A stretch of 64,000 bases of DNA from Sphagnum compactum (GCA_965153455.1 OZ234493.1:31858213-31922212); one strand, 5' to 3'; counted from the stretch's first letter, positions 25,127 to 37,717 are shown. The notes: generated by a model from the letters alone, not told the origin. Numbers and translations are program-made.

Positions 25127-25438
25127 ATGGAGCTCGAGCACGCGCACGCGATTTTGCGAAAGCTGGGAGCAGATGGCCCGGATGGATTCCTGAGGGAAGA
25201 AGCGTCTGCTGCGCGGGAGCTCGCGAGGGTGGTAGCAGCAGTTGCGACACCCTTCGTGCAGTGTGAATGTGTCCGCGTGCACGCGGGTGCGAGATGGCTT
25301 CTCAACCGCCCGCTCGCAGCCGGTTGGGCCAATCGGCCTAGTCAATACTTACGTGGAGCTTTTGCATTGGTGGAGAGAATTGGCACATCCAATCAATACG
25401 AAGGAAGACAGAGTTGGACGGATGACGGGACGAATTAA
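25127..25438 (+). other. GC-rich island with open frame inside Helitron, unrecognised
   Basis: A plus-strand frame of about 103 codons starts MELEHAHAILRKLGADGPDG and is rich in Ala, Arg and Glu. The block 25090-25350 is far more GC-rich than its surroundings. I recognise no domain. It could be a host gene fragment captured by the Helitron, or the element's own 5' leader, which would be transcribed from the opposite strand. Minus-strand frames across it are equally open, so coding strand is undecided. Confidence 0.25.
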
Positions 25439-25484
25439 GGGGAAGCTTCTGATGTCCTTTAATATATATAATTGTCTAGTTGGA

Positions 25485-26724
25485 TAAAGCGTGGGCAATG
25501 GAAGTAATGAAGCACTTTGTGATGGCCATCAAAGGGATATCAACCAAGCAAAATATATTGGAAGACTTGAAAAAACAATTAAAAATCAATGAAGTGGTGG
25601 TTGAAGCTCGCAAACATGCCCAAAAATCCTAGGTAACAAATTTAAAACAATTCTTCCAAAGAATCATGCAATTGAAGCTAGCAAACAATTTTAGGATTGG
25701 GACAAAAACATGTCAATAATTCTTGAAGCTATCATTGACCAAAGCTTGCATTATAACAACAATGTCCTCTTTTGTTCTTGAATTGCTAAGATGTCAAGCT
25801 ATACACATGAATTTCATTGTTAATAGCAACTCTTGCTCAAAATTTAACCTACCAGTTGATGGAATCTAAAATACAAACATTTATCCATGAATGATATGAT
25901 GGAAATAAAAAATGTTTTGCAAAATTCAAAGAAAAACAAAAAAAAAAAGAACACAAAACAATGTTTCAAGATGTTGTGGGCATCTTTTACTAGCACCCCA
26001 AATACATGTAAAGCAATGGTACATGCACATAGAGTGAGTGCAAGATAAGGTGGCCCAAAAAAACAACATTTGAATACATTAACCAAAGTCTATTTCTTTT
26101 GAATCTTTTTGAGTCTAGAAGGACTAAGTAGTTAAGCAACAACAATCCACCAATTACGAGCAAAAATAAACCCACCTACAAATAATTGTTTTATATTTGT
26201 GTGCACAAACCCAACATAAGATGAATATTTTTCCATCAGTGATATGGATTTTTGAAAAGATCAATATTTTTAACACTCACAAAAAAAGATTTAAAAAAAT
26301 TCATTTTGGATAACTTACAAATTTTCAAATGCTTCAAAATTCTCAAAATTGGATTTAAATAATATATTGCTTAATTAAAATGACAACAATAATATCAATC
26401 ATTGAACCATTTTGAAACCTAAATATTCACATGCTTTTTCATAAACTATTTGCTCATCTAGTATAGTGAATAATGCCATATCTTTTCTTTTCTTCCACGA
26501 TTGCAGCCTTTTTGAGCCTCTCAACTACCATATCTACATGTTGTCCTGAGCTTGAGCTTGCATTGTTGATCCTTTTCATGTTTGATGATTTTTGTTCTTA
26601 TCAGTTGTCTCAGATCCATGTCGCCTCCTCAAGCTAAACCTTGCTTCAAAATTTGGTGGGTGATTAATTTCCACTCACCAGAAGAATCTGCACTACAAAA
26701 AGTAGTTCTCTTAATTGGCATTGT
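25485..26724. other. AT-rich intergenic DNA
   Basis: No gene, RNA gene or transposon end is seen between the Helitron and the next inverted-repeat element. Confidence 0.5.
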
Positions 26725-27670
26725 CTTCTGATCTGTGTGCAAAATGCTACTGTATTTAGTCCTTGATTTGTGGCCTCATATGTGGGGATGTCTTCACTTG
26801 CTCATGAGGATCAGACCATTGAAAAACGTCCTTTGAAAGCAACCAACAATGTGCTTGGCCATGTATAGTAGTTCTAAGCCTTCTGTGCAACAAGTGTTCA
26901 AAAGACACCCTAAACTCCCATTAAAGAGTGCCTACATCTCTGTACTTGCCTACAACATTGGCTACATCATTGTGCTTGTTACACTGCATTTCCTTTGAAG
27001 AGTCCTTTCCATCTTCTAGCTCCAGAGGCAGGTGAGTAAAGGTTGTAGCTGAATCATGCTTGGTTGTACGCCATTTTCTTTGAAGAGACCTCACTCGTCA
27101 TTTAGCTCCAGTTCCAGAGGTGGGTGAGTAAAGGCTGTAGTGCTCATGTCCACAATCCCCAAAAGTTGATCTCTGCCCATTTCTGATTGTTGGATCTTGG
27201 GAGATCATGTTGAGAGAATAGAAACTGCTCTTCTGCATAAAAAATTCTTCCCCTTGTTGCTCCTCTGAACAACAACAGTTTTCTCAATTAACAAAGACAT
27301 CTTCACTTCTGGGTGAGCTTCCAAAGCCCTATGTTAAGTGCATAAGCTACAGGTAGCTTTAAAGTGCAGGTGAACATTGATGTAGAGGGCTATTTCTGCC
27401 TACTGGTGCGTCACTAGGGCAAGGCAAATATCAGGCCTAACAACTCATCAGAGAACCAGCAATATGCTTGGCTATATACTTCCCGATTGAACCACCTCAA
27501 AAACATACCAATTTTTCTTTGAACAAACAGGTAACCACCCACATTTACCACCACTTTTTTTATACAACTCACTTGCAAGACATTGGCCAAATTTGAGACA
27601 AAGAAGACATCCCCACATACGAGGCCACAAATCAAGGACTAAATACAGTAGCATTCACACAGATCAGAAG
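26725..27670. mobile_element. Degraded element bounded by ~70-bp inverted repeats
   Basis: The block 26725-26795 returns in inverse orientation at 27603-27670, with the shared core GTCCTTGATTTGTGGCCTCA and only a few differences. Inside lie direct duplications: 26987-27050 and 27072-27140 share TTTGAAGAG and GGTGAGTAAAGG, and AACCAACAATGTGCTTGGCC-like text recurs at about 27462-27490. No transposase is recognisable; a short minus-strand frame at 27414-27635 has no known domain. Either a non-autonomous TIR element or a rearranged duplication. Confidence 0.5.
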
Positions 27671-28605
27671 CCAAGATAAAAGAGCCAAGCAGAAGGTTGC
27701 AGGAGTCAAGTAGAAGACAGAGAGCTGCTTGTCAGTGCAAAACAAAAGAAACATGTCTGAAGTCCAAATCGCCAAACCCACTATTGTAACCAACGTTGAA
27801 TCTGCAACTACTGAGAAGTATACTAAATGCAAGCACTATTTTGTGGCAGGGAAGATTCACTAGCTTGTGTCTGGATGGAACCCCTTTGCCTTAATTGCAG
27901 GGCGCAGCATCAGAGACCGAATGGCTGATCTTTTCAGATAGCAACATGGCCGCCTGGCTCACATTTAAAGGTCATTATAACTACTTAAGAGGGCAGCCAA
28001 CTAGAAGACAAATCTAGGTCAAGGAAAGCATACTAAAGGAAAGATGGTGCTGTACAAGGGTGGTTTTCATCCTACCACCCTTCCTCACACCATAAGGACA
28101 GGAAGCTATATCCCCAAACATATTTGAAACAAAACAAGAAATTACAGAGAGACAACAACTGATGTACAGAGGCCAAAACAATCAAGAACTGCCAATAACC
28201 CTACTACAGAACATTAAGCAGTGAACATCCTGTCAAAGGCAACTGCACAAGCTGCACTAGCAGGCCAAGAATGACTAGTCCATTACCAAAAGCAACCTCC
28301 GAGGTCATTGGGTGCTAACTTCTGGCATGTCAGATGCTTCCATTTGTAGAGGTGGAAGATTCCCTTCACTAAGTTGACCATGTTGATCTCAGAAAGTAGT
28401 GTGGAACTACCCAGCACATCACACAATGCAAATAAAAAATCACTAAAAATGCTGTTTAGAATTACAAGAGAGTGATCCTAATTTGTGTGTGCTGATCCCA
28501 CCAATGGCTCCAACAGCTCCCTCTTTTGTCACAGAATCAGTGTAAATATGTGGACATATTGTCAAGAAGCCATAAATAAATAACCAGCTATAAAACAGGG
28601 TCAGT
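27671..28605. other. 3' flank of CBP60
   Basis: No gene is visible. The part near 28605 is likely the CBP60 3' untranslated region. Confidence 0.5.
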
Positions 28606-31600
28606 TCAGTCGTCTTCCACCTCTTCCAGCTGTGCCCGCCTTGCAGCTGCCTGCTTGCGAACAAATATTCCCCAACGCAACGCAGCCTTCAGTTTTAACC
28701 ACCCAACACCAGCCTTGCCATTTGCACGGGTTTCCTGGGTCCTTAAAGTGGGAACCCCAACTTGAGGGCCAGAAAAGTCATAATCTTCCCCTGCCAAAGT
28801 TCCCTCCCCTGTATTAAACATCCGCAACAGCTGCTGGATCTGTGAGTGCATATCCTCATTTTCAAGGAGCTCCAAGCTCCTAGCCCGGAGCTCCTCTTCA
28901 CTTGGCAATTCTTCAAGTGTAAGACCTGGCACATAGGTCTCCTGGACATGAGCCTGCCATTCAATTCCTCCAGATGAAGTATTCATCATGCCAGAAGGCA
29001 TACCAGGATCCAAAGCTAAAAACTCTGCATTTGAGGCAGTTAGGCCACTTTGTGGAGGCCCCAAGGCTAACCCAGTCATTCTGCTGTTGCCCACATAGTT
29101 TTGTTGAGAGGAGCTCAAAACAGCAGGTTGGTGCCTTGACTCCATATTGCTGTTCATTTGAAGTACAGAACCCATCAGGCTGTTCTGCTTGGGACCTGGT
29201 GGATGAGTTGATTGACCATATGCTCGGGTGACTATTGAATTTGGATCATATTGAGGCATTGCTGCTCCATTGCCTGCATGATGATGGATATGTGACGAAT
29301 CAGCTTGAAGTTCCTACAATGCTACATCCTACATGGATCACCACATGTATGGGGAAGTTTGATAAACAGGTGAAAAAGGTCATGTAAACTTCAACCAAAT
29401 GATTTCAGCAACTTATTGCAATTTAGAGTAGTCTTGATATTAAACTTATAATTCCCGGACATCCCATATAAACAGTGGAACTAATTAATAGTTTGGATTG
29501 GGATAAAGCATTTCACTGTAGAGGGCACAGACCAGCTGATGAAGTGGAAGGCCGGTGCTGTAGGGGAGCCAATGGTGGTTGCTGAATTTGATTAAGTGTT
29601 GATTGCTGGTTAGACTTGTGAGATTGTGTTGGAGGGGGATTTGCAATTGGAGTGATTGGATCTTCTGTATGGGTATCTATCCCCTTAGCTACTGGGTAGG
29701 GTGAAACCCCAACCAGAGCCTCTCCATCATACTCCACTACATTTTCCCAGTTTTCATAAGCTACTTTCACCAGCTTGTCCACATATACCTGTACAAAAGA
29801 GAGAGAGGATTTAATAAACAACTAAATATTCCCAAAACGACAGAAACATGGGAAAAGTTGAACTTCCACAACTGGACAAAGGTAGAAAGACAAATTTAAA
29901 AAAAAACACTCCTGAGAATTGATACTTACCTTCTCACTATCTGAAAGAGAGTCAACTGACATATATGAGCCATCAGCAATGAGACCCATCAGTTGGAAGA
30001 TGTTGTTGAAGATGACACCAATGTTTTGCTTTTCATCAGCATAGTAAACATGTAGCTTGCCACTTAGCACACATGTCTTAGCATGCTCCACAGTTCCCTC
30101 CCACATCTTGTTTGACATTCCATTCCCCAATGTCTATTCCCACCACCCCCTTGCATCAGCCTTCTGCATCATGAAATACATGCGAAAACAATGTACACTA
30201 CTAACGCCAAAGAATGAGCCCTGTGCCACAAACAAGATCCATGGCCAACAAGCAAGCCAAAGAGAGTTTGCAGGTATCATTACATTGCGCAGCCTTTGAG
30301 GATCCATGACGACCAGACGCAGGAAGTCCTCAACTGTTATAATGTTAGCTTGGTTAAGGCGCTTATGAAAAGCACCATCCTTCCCAATCTTATCCAAACG
30401 CCACACCTCATCATGCAATGCTGGTGGATAGTGCTTCTTGTATACTGGAACCACAAACATGTCAGAAACAAGATTAGCCCTCACCAATGTCAAGACCTAT
30501 GTCACCTCTCACACCAGAAGTTGCCTCACCCTACATGCCTCTTATGAGTGATTCAGTTGCACAACACACATACAAGGTCTAAAAGTTTCTCAGAAACTAT
30601 TTGTGTTGAGCCAGCTAAAGTTTTTCTTACACTTTGAATTGAGATGCAGCTAATTCCTCTAATCTTAGTCCTTACAGTTATGTTTCAAGGCTTTGCTAAT
30701 AGACACTGATTCAAACCTAGTCTGTAATTACAAAATTCCCATAACAGCTCCAGAATGAATGATACAACAGTTCATCTGACAAGGCTCAGTAGTGGGTCTC
30801 TGGAATTCATTTAAGTCTGCTACACAGAGAAACATACTGTAGATCCCTTGGGTCCATAGAGTTCCACAGGAAAAAAGATAAGAGACTCTATCAACCATGA
30901 GTACACTTACATTCGCCACGATGATCTTTCACAGTAAATGCCTCAGTCTTGGCTTCTCTAATTCGCAAGCCCTCACAAAATCCTGAAGAGATTTTAACCC
31001 CCAAGCGGAACTTACGACTACGGATCCAACTGGAATTGTCTGTGAATGTTAACTCTCCAAGTGTTCCCACCCCATCTTTCAATGTGACAGAAAGTTCTCC
31101 AGTAAGCAATGGCCTTTTGCCATCTCTTTCCCTGACCTCAGCATTCTCAAATTCTGTCTGTATCCAGTTCTCTTCATCATCAACTGCAAAGTCACCCTCC
31201 AAGACGACTATATCCAATTTGGCAGATGATTCTGGACCTGCAGTTACAACCTGGCCCGTGCTGGCATCCAGCAACACAACATGAATTGCAGTTCCTTGTT
31301 CTCCCTCTACTTTGCCTCCTGTGAATAGAGGGAGAGCTAACTTGTTCCTGAACTGCAGCCGCAGATCTCGTTGGTTGGGCCCCTGTATCCTTTTTGGAGA
31401 TGACCTGCAAAATTATGCAGTCACTACTAGAGTTGTCAAAACAATCCACCAGTGTTCAGATTTACCATCTTATTTTTCCCTCTACTATGGACAAGATCAC
31501 AAAAAACAGATCGGCTCACGGAAGGAATGATTTTCACACAAGGAAGAGACAGTAATTTATCAACTATCATCAATCTATTCAACTGCATATATAGGGGATG

Positions 31601-32278
31601 ACTCATGGTTTTAACATTACCGGATCCCTGCTCTAGGAGGAGCAAACTTTGCTAGTGCACGTTCAACCTCCTCTCCCACCTGGGTGTTGTCAAACACATG
31701 AGTAACTGTCAACCATATGACTACCCATTTAATGAAACGACTACTCCTATGCATGAGAATTGTTGAAATTGTCAAAAGTGATAATGGGGAGAGGACTAAT
31801 TTTTCCTTTAAATTGGACAAAAAAGTTTGCAAAAGCTGCAGGGCTGCAGAAATGTACCACACGTCGCAGTAGAGGTTCAAGTGTTGAGCACAGTTTCTGA
31901 AGACTGTCCATCTTCACAGCTTCAACAATCACACTGCACGAATGGAACCCAGAATCAATCACATGATAGTGCAAACTCTTCTGTCATACATTTCAGAACC
32001 CAATTCCTACAGAAGCTCATCAGCAGACATCACTGCAGCAGCCACGAAATCTCTGTCTCCACCATGCACTTAACCTAAGGAAAAAACAGAGGCCCCAAAC
32101 TAAGTCACCTAGCTAGGTCCTGAAATTTTCAAGTGCGCAAAACACAAGGAGTTATCATGACTAGAGTGAGGAAATGCTTTATAATGAGCTGGTCAAGATA
32201 CCTGGCAAGTGCGGGGCGCTGCCTTTTCTCTTCCGGCATGCCATCTCTCTGATCCAAAGGCCGCTTCTCCCTCGCCAT
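28606..32278 (-). CDS. CBP60: Calmodulin-binding protein 60 (CBP60) family transcription factor
   Basis: Plant-specific nuclear DNA-binding proteins that link calcium/calmodulin to defence and stress transcription. Eight exons: 32278-32202, 31933-31858, 31679-31621, 31404-30911, 30444-30284, 30133-29930, 29788-29533 and 29273-28606. They sum to 1,995 nt, or 664 aa. Start [10 protein letters not shown]; an in-frame ATG 39 nt upstream (32317) is an alternative. The conserved block runs from about residue 26 ([20 protein letters not shown]), through [36 protein letters not shown] and [20 protein letters not shown], to [14 protein letters not shown], which forms the DNA-binding core. [17 protein letters not shown] and [20 protein letters not shown] follow. 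The C-terminal ~220 residues are variable and would hold the calmodulin-binding helix, probably near the basic [20 protein letters not shown] segment. The exon 7 donor (GCTG|GTCTGT) is chosen for frame and is weak. Confidence 0.93.
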
Positions 32279-33529
32279 GACATCTCTAGAAGCCGAAGTT
32301 TTAGCTAAGAAAGCCATGTTGAAAAGCTGCCAAACTCGACCTCCCCCTTCCTTGACAACCGTCAATCTAGTACCGGCTTAGAAAGTACTAAACCGAGAAA
32401 AGCTCTTGTCTCCTGCGGAAAAGCACTTGCAACCCTAGAGCTGCTGTATGCTCCAGGAAAAAAAAGAGGGGTTGATCTCTAGACACCGCGAGACGCTGCT
32501 GCCTCTGGTATCTACCTAGGGCAATGGCTTTTTCTCAAACCCCTGCTCCAGCAGCATAATTCCTTAACAAACGAAATTCCTTTAACGGCTAAACTCGCGA
32601 TGGCTTTTCTATCACCGCAAAATGTCTAGTAGCAGAAAACGTGCACCATTCTCACTAGATATCAACAAACTCCGAAAGACAAACATCTTACAGCTGCTAT
32701 TCAGGTCAGATATCTTTAGTTTTTTAGTTTTTTTTTTTCCAAAGCTGATTTTCTACCTCCTCCACCTTCACTTCACTTCTGAAAACTACAAGGAAAGAAA
32801 CGGCCTGTCAATCAATCAACGTTCTTCAAGAGTTCATCAGACATCCAGTAAAGAAGTTACACTAGACTACTGCCGCTGCTAGGGACACAGATAGATGTCA
32901 ACTAGAAAAAGAAAAGAGAAGTCTGGAATATATCCGATAAGAAGAAAATCCAGTGAGACTTTTTTGTTCGAGTTTTTATTCTTCTTCTCCGAGACTAATT
33001 CCTAGGAAAAGCGAATATTACAAAGACGGAAGCTGCGACTACAAGACCGACCGATTTCTAGGAAAGCGACGACAATAGGGGGAATACCGAAGGCGTAGGA
33101 GCAAAGTTTTACGTAAGAAAGCAAACAAACAAAGCAAGAAAAGAAAACAGAGAGACTTTTATAAAAATCCCGTCCCGTGTGTCATGAGTGAGGAAGGACG
33201 GAGGGAGGGAGGGAGGGAGATTCAAGAGTTTGAGGAAAAACAACAAACGGTAGGCTAAAGTATTTGTTAGTGTGAAATTCAACTTGCGCACGATCAGGAG
33301 TCTTCCTCCTCCTCCTTCACGACGACGATTGGGGTTACAAAACACAACGTACGAAAAACAACGTTGCAACAAACAAACAAACAAACGCTGCTGCGCTCGC
33401 GTAGGCTACTTTTTCCCAAAAAACTAACCAAAGTTCCCCGACCCACCCGCCGTCTCCTCCCGTTCGTGTGGAGAAACAAAGAAACGAGGAAGACGACGAT
33501 CATGACTTTACGACCAGTGGATGAACGTG
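32279..33529. other. CBP60 5' flank
   Basis: No gene is visible. It probably contains the CBP60 leader and promoter. Purine tract (GGGA)n at about 33198-33222. Short frames here are shadows of low-complexity DNA. Confidence 0.45.
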
Positions 33530-33925
33530 TAGCACCATCCATCCATCCATCCATATGGTCCCTCCTAAAAGTCCCTCCTTCTCATCCAGCCTCGAGGAGA
33601 GGCTTTTTTCTCATCCATTCTAGCTTTCATCAATTTATCATCCATCCAGAACTGAGTTTCTCATCCATTTCCAGATTTCGTTCTCATCCATCTTGGAGGA
33701 TTGACTTTTCTCATCCATTCTAGGTGAAGCCTTTTTCTCATCCATCCCCGATTATCTTCCTCTTCTTCTCATCCATCCTAGATTAAAACATTTTATCATC
33801 CATCTTTGGAGGAACCCAGCTTTTCTCATCCATCCTAGCTGAAAAACATTTTTCTCATCCTGGAGGGAGGGAGCAGCTTTTGTCAACCATCCTAAATTAA
33901 AACATTTTTCATCCATCCATCATGC
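33530..33925. repeat. CTCATCCAT-rich degenerate tandem repeat
   Basis: The phrase TTTCTCATCCATTCTAG and variants recur about every 30-40 bp, for example near 33608, 33650, 33685, 33705, 33735, 33765, 33820 and 33853. A pure (ATCC)n run lies at about 33537-33554. Open frames through the block come from the repeat. Confidence 0.75.
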
Positions 33926-34237
33926 CCCATGGCCCACGAACCAAGTATGAAAGTGAATATTTTTTGGAGTCAAGTAGTCTTTGTCCGAGAGTGGAAATCC
34001 CGTTGTAATCTTGTGGAAATAATTCGGTTGTAATCTTGTTGTAAGCAAATCTTGTTAACAACTCAAACAACCAACCGAAACATTAGGAAGTTAGGTTTTG
34101 AGCTCTAAGCCAATGCACTCTTGCTAGGGTCAAAGCACCAAACGATGTGCTACTATGGCAGGATCTTCGGTTGGTTGTAAGATCCTGTGGGAGGTCGTGG
34201 CAAAAGGAGTAACTTAAACAACTCCCTTTTATTTCTA

Positions 34238-34464
34238 CTAGTTTGAACCCCGTGCCTAATGCACAGGTGTGTTATTTCAAGAATGTGAAGGATGCGCTAT
34301 TTCAACCTTAGGTGTCTATTGTAGAAGGATGCGCTACTACATGCTGAGGCGGGCGGAGAGAGAAGATGGAACTAGTCTTAGTAGGGGGAATAATCTAACA
34401 TTGCGGTGTTGTTTTTGTAGCATTTTGTTGTTCAATCTTGTTGGTCATTTAATTATATAGTTCA
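34238..34464 (-). mobile_element. Short non-autonomous Helitron relative
   Basis: The first 31 bp (34238-34268) are identical to the 3' end of the 6.5-kb Helitron, including hairpin and CTAG, and are preceded by the required A at 34237. Beyond these 31 bp the sequences differ completely. A plausible 5' end lies at 34464 (minus strand A|TGAACTATATAATTAAATG), resembling the large element's AACTA...ATTATATATATTAAA start but with TG instead of TC. That would make a 227-bp element. The 3' end is secure, the 5' end is not. Confidence 0.6.
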
Positions 34465-35639
34465 TGCCACTGCTCTTTAGCAATAACAAGGGTTTTGTGT
34501 GTCACAATAACTGTGGCCTTGCCGTTTTACACTAAAAAGTAGCTTAAGGCAAAAGAAGAATTTATGGAAAATCCTCTGAAAGAAACCAAAATCTTTCAAG
34601 GTATCATAACTCTAGAATAACTAATCTCAAGTTTCAACACAAGCCAAAATATTATCTTTCAGAAATCCTCATATAGTAAAAATAGACCTAATATTTATTA
34701 CCTAGGGGCCAAAATCCCTTGAGCTAGTATATTCTATAATGAGTCTAAACACAACAAATTGTCATGGTTTTGCTTCTACCTTTTGCAAGGTGGTGAAAAT
34801 ATCCTTGACTTCTGGTGTTGGCCAATAGTGACCAAGAGTAGTAGTAGTAGTTTGGGGATGTCATGAAAACTCATAGGTCATTTGTCCTCGTCCAATAGCT
34901 GAAAGGGAGACACACACATGTTGGGGGCACCAGAAGGTCGCAAGACACCGGGAGTGCTATTGTTGACATAACCCACTACTTCTTCCAAGAGCTTCTGAGC
35001 AAAAAGGATGTTGTTTCAAGCACAACTTATAGGTTGAAAGGAAGTCTAAGCACGTGAAAGGGAGGTATATGAGCTAAAATCCTTTTTGAGCTGTCAAAGG
35101 ACCTCCACCTAAAAGATACCCAAAAACTTTGAAAATAAAAGAAGTAGAAGGCCGACTTTAGAAGAGGGTCCACGGTCCAAGCAATCTTATTGGCTGAAAG
35201 CTTTAAATTGGTTCCAAGGCTTTGACGAGGGTCCGAGACCAAAAAGTGGCAAATTGAGGCTCAACCTACATGGCACCTGTTTTGGAGGGAAAATCAATTG
35301 GTTCGGACCAAAGAACAGTGCTAAAAGGAGAGCTCCCTGATTTGGAGAACCAAGAATCAGGCTTGGGACCAAGGTACAGTCCAACTCAAGGATTCAATTT
35401 GCTTCAAATCAATCCAAATTGGTTCCTAGGAAATTGGACCCTGGACCCTCAGCTAAAGTGGGCCTAACTAAGCATGTGAAAGGGGGGTAAACAACAAGTA
35501 CATGAATTTTCAGGCCTAATGGGTTTGAATATGCTCAAACCCCTAAAGACGAAGAAAAGAACCCATACCTATTACCCCAACAGTGCCTTGCAGCTCATGT
35601 GTTTTCTGTTCCTAGAGTTCTGTTCTAGGGTTTGGTAAT
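34465..35639. other. Intergenic DNA, no gene seen
   Basis: Short frames on both strands without recognisable features. The words TTGGTTC, GGACC and AAATTGG recur between 35160 and 35460, suggesting old local duplications. Confidence 0.45.
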
Positions 35640-36380
35640 AAGGATGAATGTGATCAGACCAGATGAAGTAAACTTCCAGGAATGAAAGTCAAAACATCAA
35701 ATGAATTAAATTTGAACCAATTGACGTTTTTGAGTTGATAGGATGAACTTTAGTGAAATGGAAATGAAACTTCAATTGCATATGGTAATTTCCAATTGGA
35801 TGGGATGCGTTTTTGGTGGATGATATATGTCCAAAAGAAATGTGACAAAATAGATGGGTGAAACTGATAGAATAGATAAAATGTTTTATGGAAGAATTTG
35901 GTTGGAAATGTTGTAGTTAACCTCAAATGGATGTGTACGGCCATCAAATGATGAAAGAATTTTCTACAGATGAATGAAAAAAATGAAATGAAGGTCGATT
36001 GTTTTAATGAACTTTAAACAGTAGAGCTAACCCACCATCTGAATTACACATGGATGAAATGAGTTGATGAATGTAGATAAGGAATTTTGTACATTTTTGG
36101 GCCAATTTCATACTTTGATGGTTGGAATCAGCCCAACCAAATGAAATAAGATGAATGGGCCCGACCGATCAAATGAAAATGAGTGTTGATGGATGAATTG
36201 CATGGAAATGGCTCTGATAAAATTTTGATGGATTCAACTACCTAATACAACAAGATGAAATTGCATGTTTTGTGATGGACCCATTCGATACAAAATCAAA
36301 GCAATGGAAAAGTTAAACCCAATGGATGAAAAATTGAGCCTAGATGATGATGATGGATGACTTTCATCCATTATGGATTA
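35640..36380. repeat. ATGGATGAAAT-rich degenerate repeat region
   Basis: GATGAA, GGATGAA and ATGAAATG words are strongly over-represented across 740 bp, without a fixed period. They are the reverse complement of the CATCCAT words in the block at 33.5-33.9 kb. Confidence 0.5.
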
Positions 36381-36852
36381 GATGTTGAGTGGCGGACAAA
36401 TAATTTTGGACACCCAAACCCAAGAAGATTTTCTTTAAAAATTGCAAATCTGGCAATGACTCTGATCTGATGAAAACCATTTGTTGGGCAGAATTCTAAG
36501 TTATACATGTGATGTGGCCAGCCCAACCGTTGGGAATGTCAGTGCTCAGGGATGTGGGTGTGGTGGTGATGGTGGTGGTTTCATCCCTCTTCACCTTCCT
36601 TCTTCCCCCTCCAGACCCACCCTCCCTCCCTCCCTCCTCCCCCTCAAACACCCTTTCTTCCCCTCCTTTTGCTTTTATGTAACTTCATAGTTTTTATACT
36701 CTTCCCAGTTTCAAGAGGAAACATACATACATACATACATACGTAAATGCATCAAATGAGAAGAAGAAAGTCACCTGTGCAATTGTTGATGTGTTGATGA
36801 GTGGTGGTGCTTTTAGTGCTTTTTGCTGGCTCTGCGTTCTTGCACATTTTGG

Positions 36853-37083
36853 TTACTCTGAATTATTCTGCATGACATTGTGGTTGCTCTGCATTTTGGG
36901 ACGTGTTGTGCAGGAGTTGGCTTTGATCTTGTTGGAGATGCTCTGATGATGCCTTTGCCTTCGAACTTTTCTTTTGTATGAGGGAGAAGTGAATTTAATC
37001 TGACTAGATGTTTTCAGATATTTTATCTCTTCAGGGGTTGGTTCTTGTGTAAATTGTTTTGGAATTTCAGCTGTGCTTGCCAT
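36853..37083 (-). CDS. Possible small basic protein, unrecognised
   Basis: A 76-codon frame starting MASTAEIPKQFTQEP and continuing through a Lys/Arg/Gln-rich centre (KRKVRRQRHHQS) to QNNSE. The composition looks more protein-like than the neighbouring frames, and the frame sits head-to-head with the locus starting at 37718. No domain, signal peptide or homolog is recognised. It may equally be a chance frame or one exon of a longer gene. Confidence 0.25.
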   Translation of the reverse strand: MASTAEIPKQFTQEPTPEEIKYLKTSSQIKFTSPSYKRKVRRQRHHQSISNKIKANSCTTRPKMQSNHNVMQNNSE

Positions 37084-37717
37084 CTACTGGTGAGATCTTC
37101 AAGAGTGTATGTGTATTGATTTCTACTTGGCAATCAATTCAATTTGTCTTTTCAAGGTTTCTAGAGGAATGTAAAAATTGGTGTTTTGTTGGGTGTCTTA
37201 TCTTCGTTTGTTGATATGTAGTTCGCATTGTAAAGCGATGCTCGTAACACATGTGGTTGGAGGATTACACCAGCTTCACCTGTATGTGGCACGCAAAATT
37301 CGTGCATTTGTAAATCTTTAGCTTCGTATTCTACACAACTGACAAGCTTCACAAATCCTCTGTTATAGCCCAAAAAAACCTGGCAATTAAATTTCCAGGA
37401 AGCTGAGAGAATCATTTCATATACATCACCAACAATCTTCACATATCCTCTTTTGAAGCAAGCAAAACAAAACTGGCAATTCAAATCTCCACAAGAGAGA
37501 GAGAGAGCGTCAACTAAGCTTCAGATTCACAAGCAAGTCAGCCACCGCCTTCCATCACACAAATGACATACAAACTCAAACATGCATCTGACCCTATCTT
37601 AGAAGGTTCAGAGTTTGGAAGGTATCTACTTGGTAGAAATTCTTGAAGTTCCATTCCAGCAATGGTTGTGAAATCGTGCTGGTGGTGCTACAGAATTAGC
37701 TTTGAGAAAATTCCAGG

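Larger units (their letters stand above)
18958..25484 (-). mobile_element. 6.5-kb Helitron with terminal signals and a degraded Rep-helicase gene
   Basis: Read on the minus strand the element starts A|TCCAACTAGACAATTATAT (from 25484) and ends CAAACTAG|T (18958-18961), so it lies between A and T as Helitrons do. The 3' hairpin is formed by GTGC and GCAC around a CTAAT loop plus an outer CC/GG (18968-18987), close to the CTAG end. The coding part (19033-22883) is the Rep-PIF1 helicase pseudogene. The 2.6 kb between the gene and the 5' end holds AT-rich sequence, a GC-rich island at 25090-25350, and a duplicated 21-bp word at 23015-23035 and 25055-25075. The 5' boundary is my inference from the TC/AT rule. 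Confidence 0.8.

Noticed and set aside
33109-33723. Frames of 86-119 codons on both strands
   Set aside because: Driven by GGGA and ATCC simple repeats.
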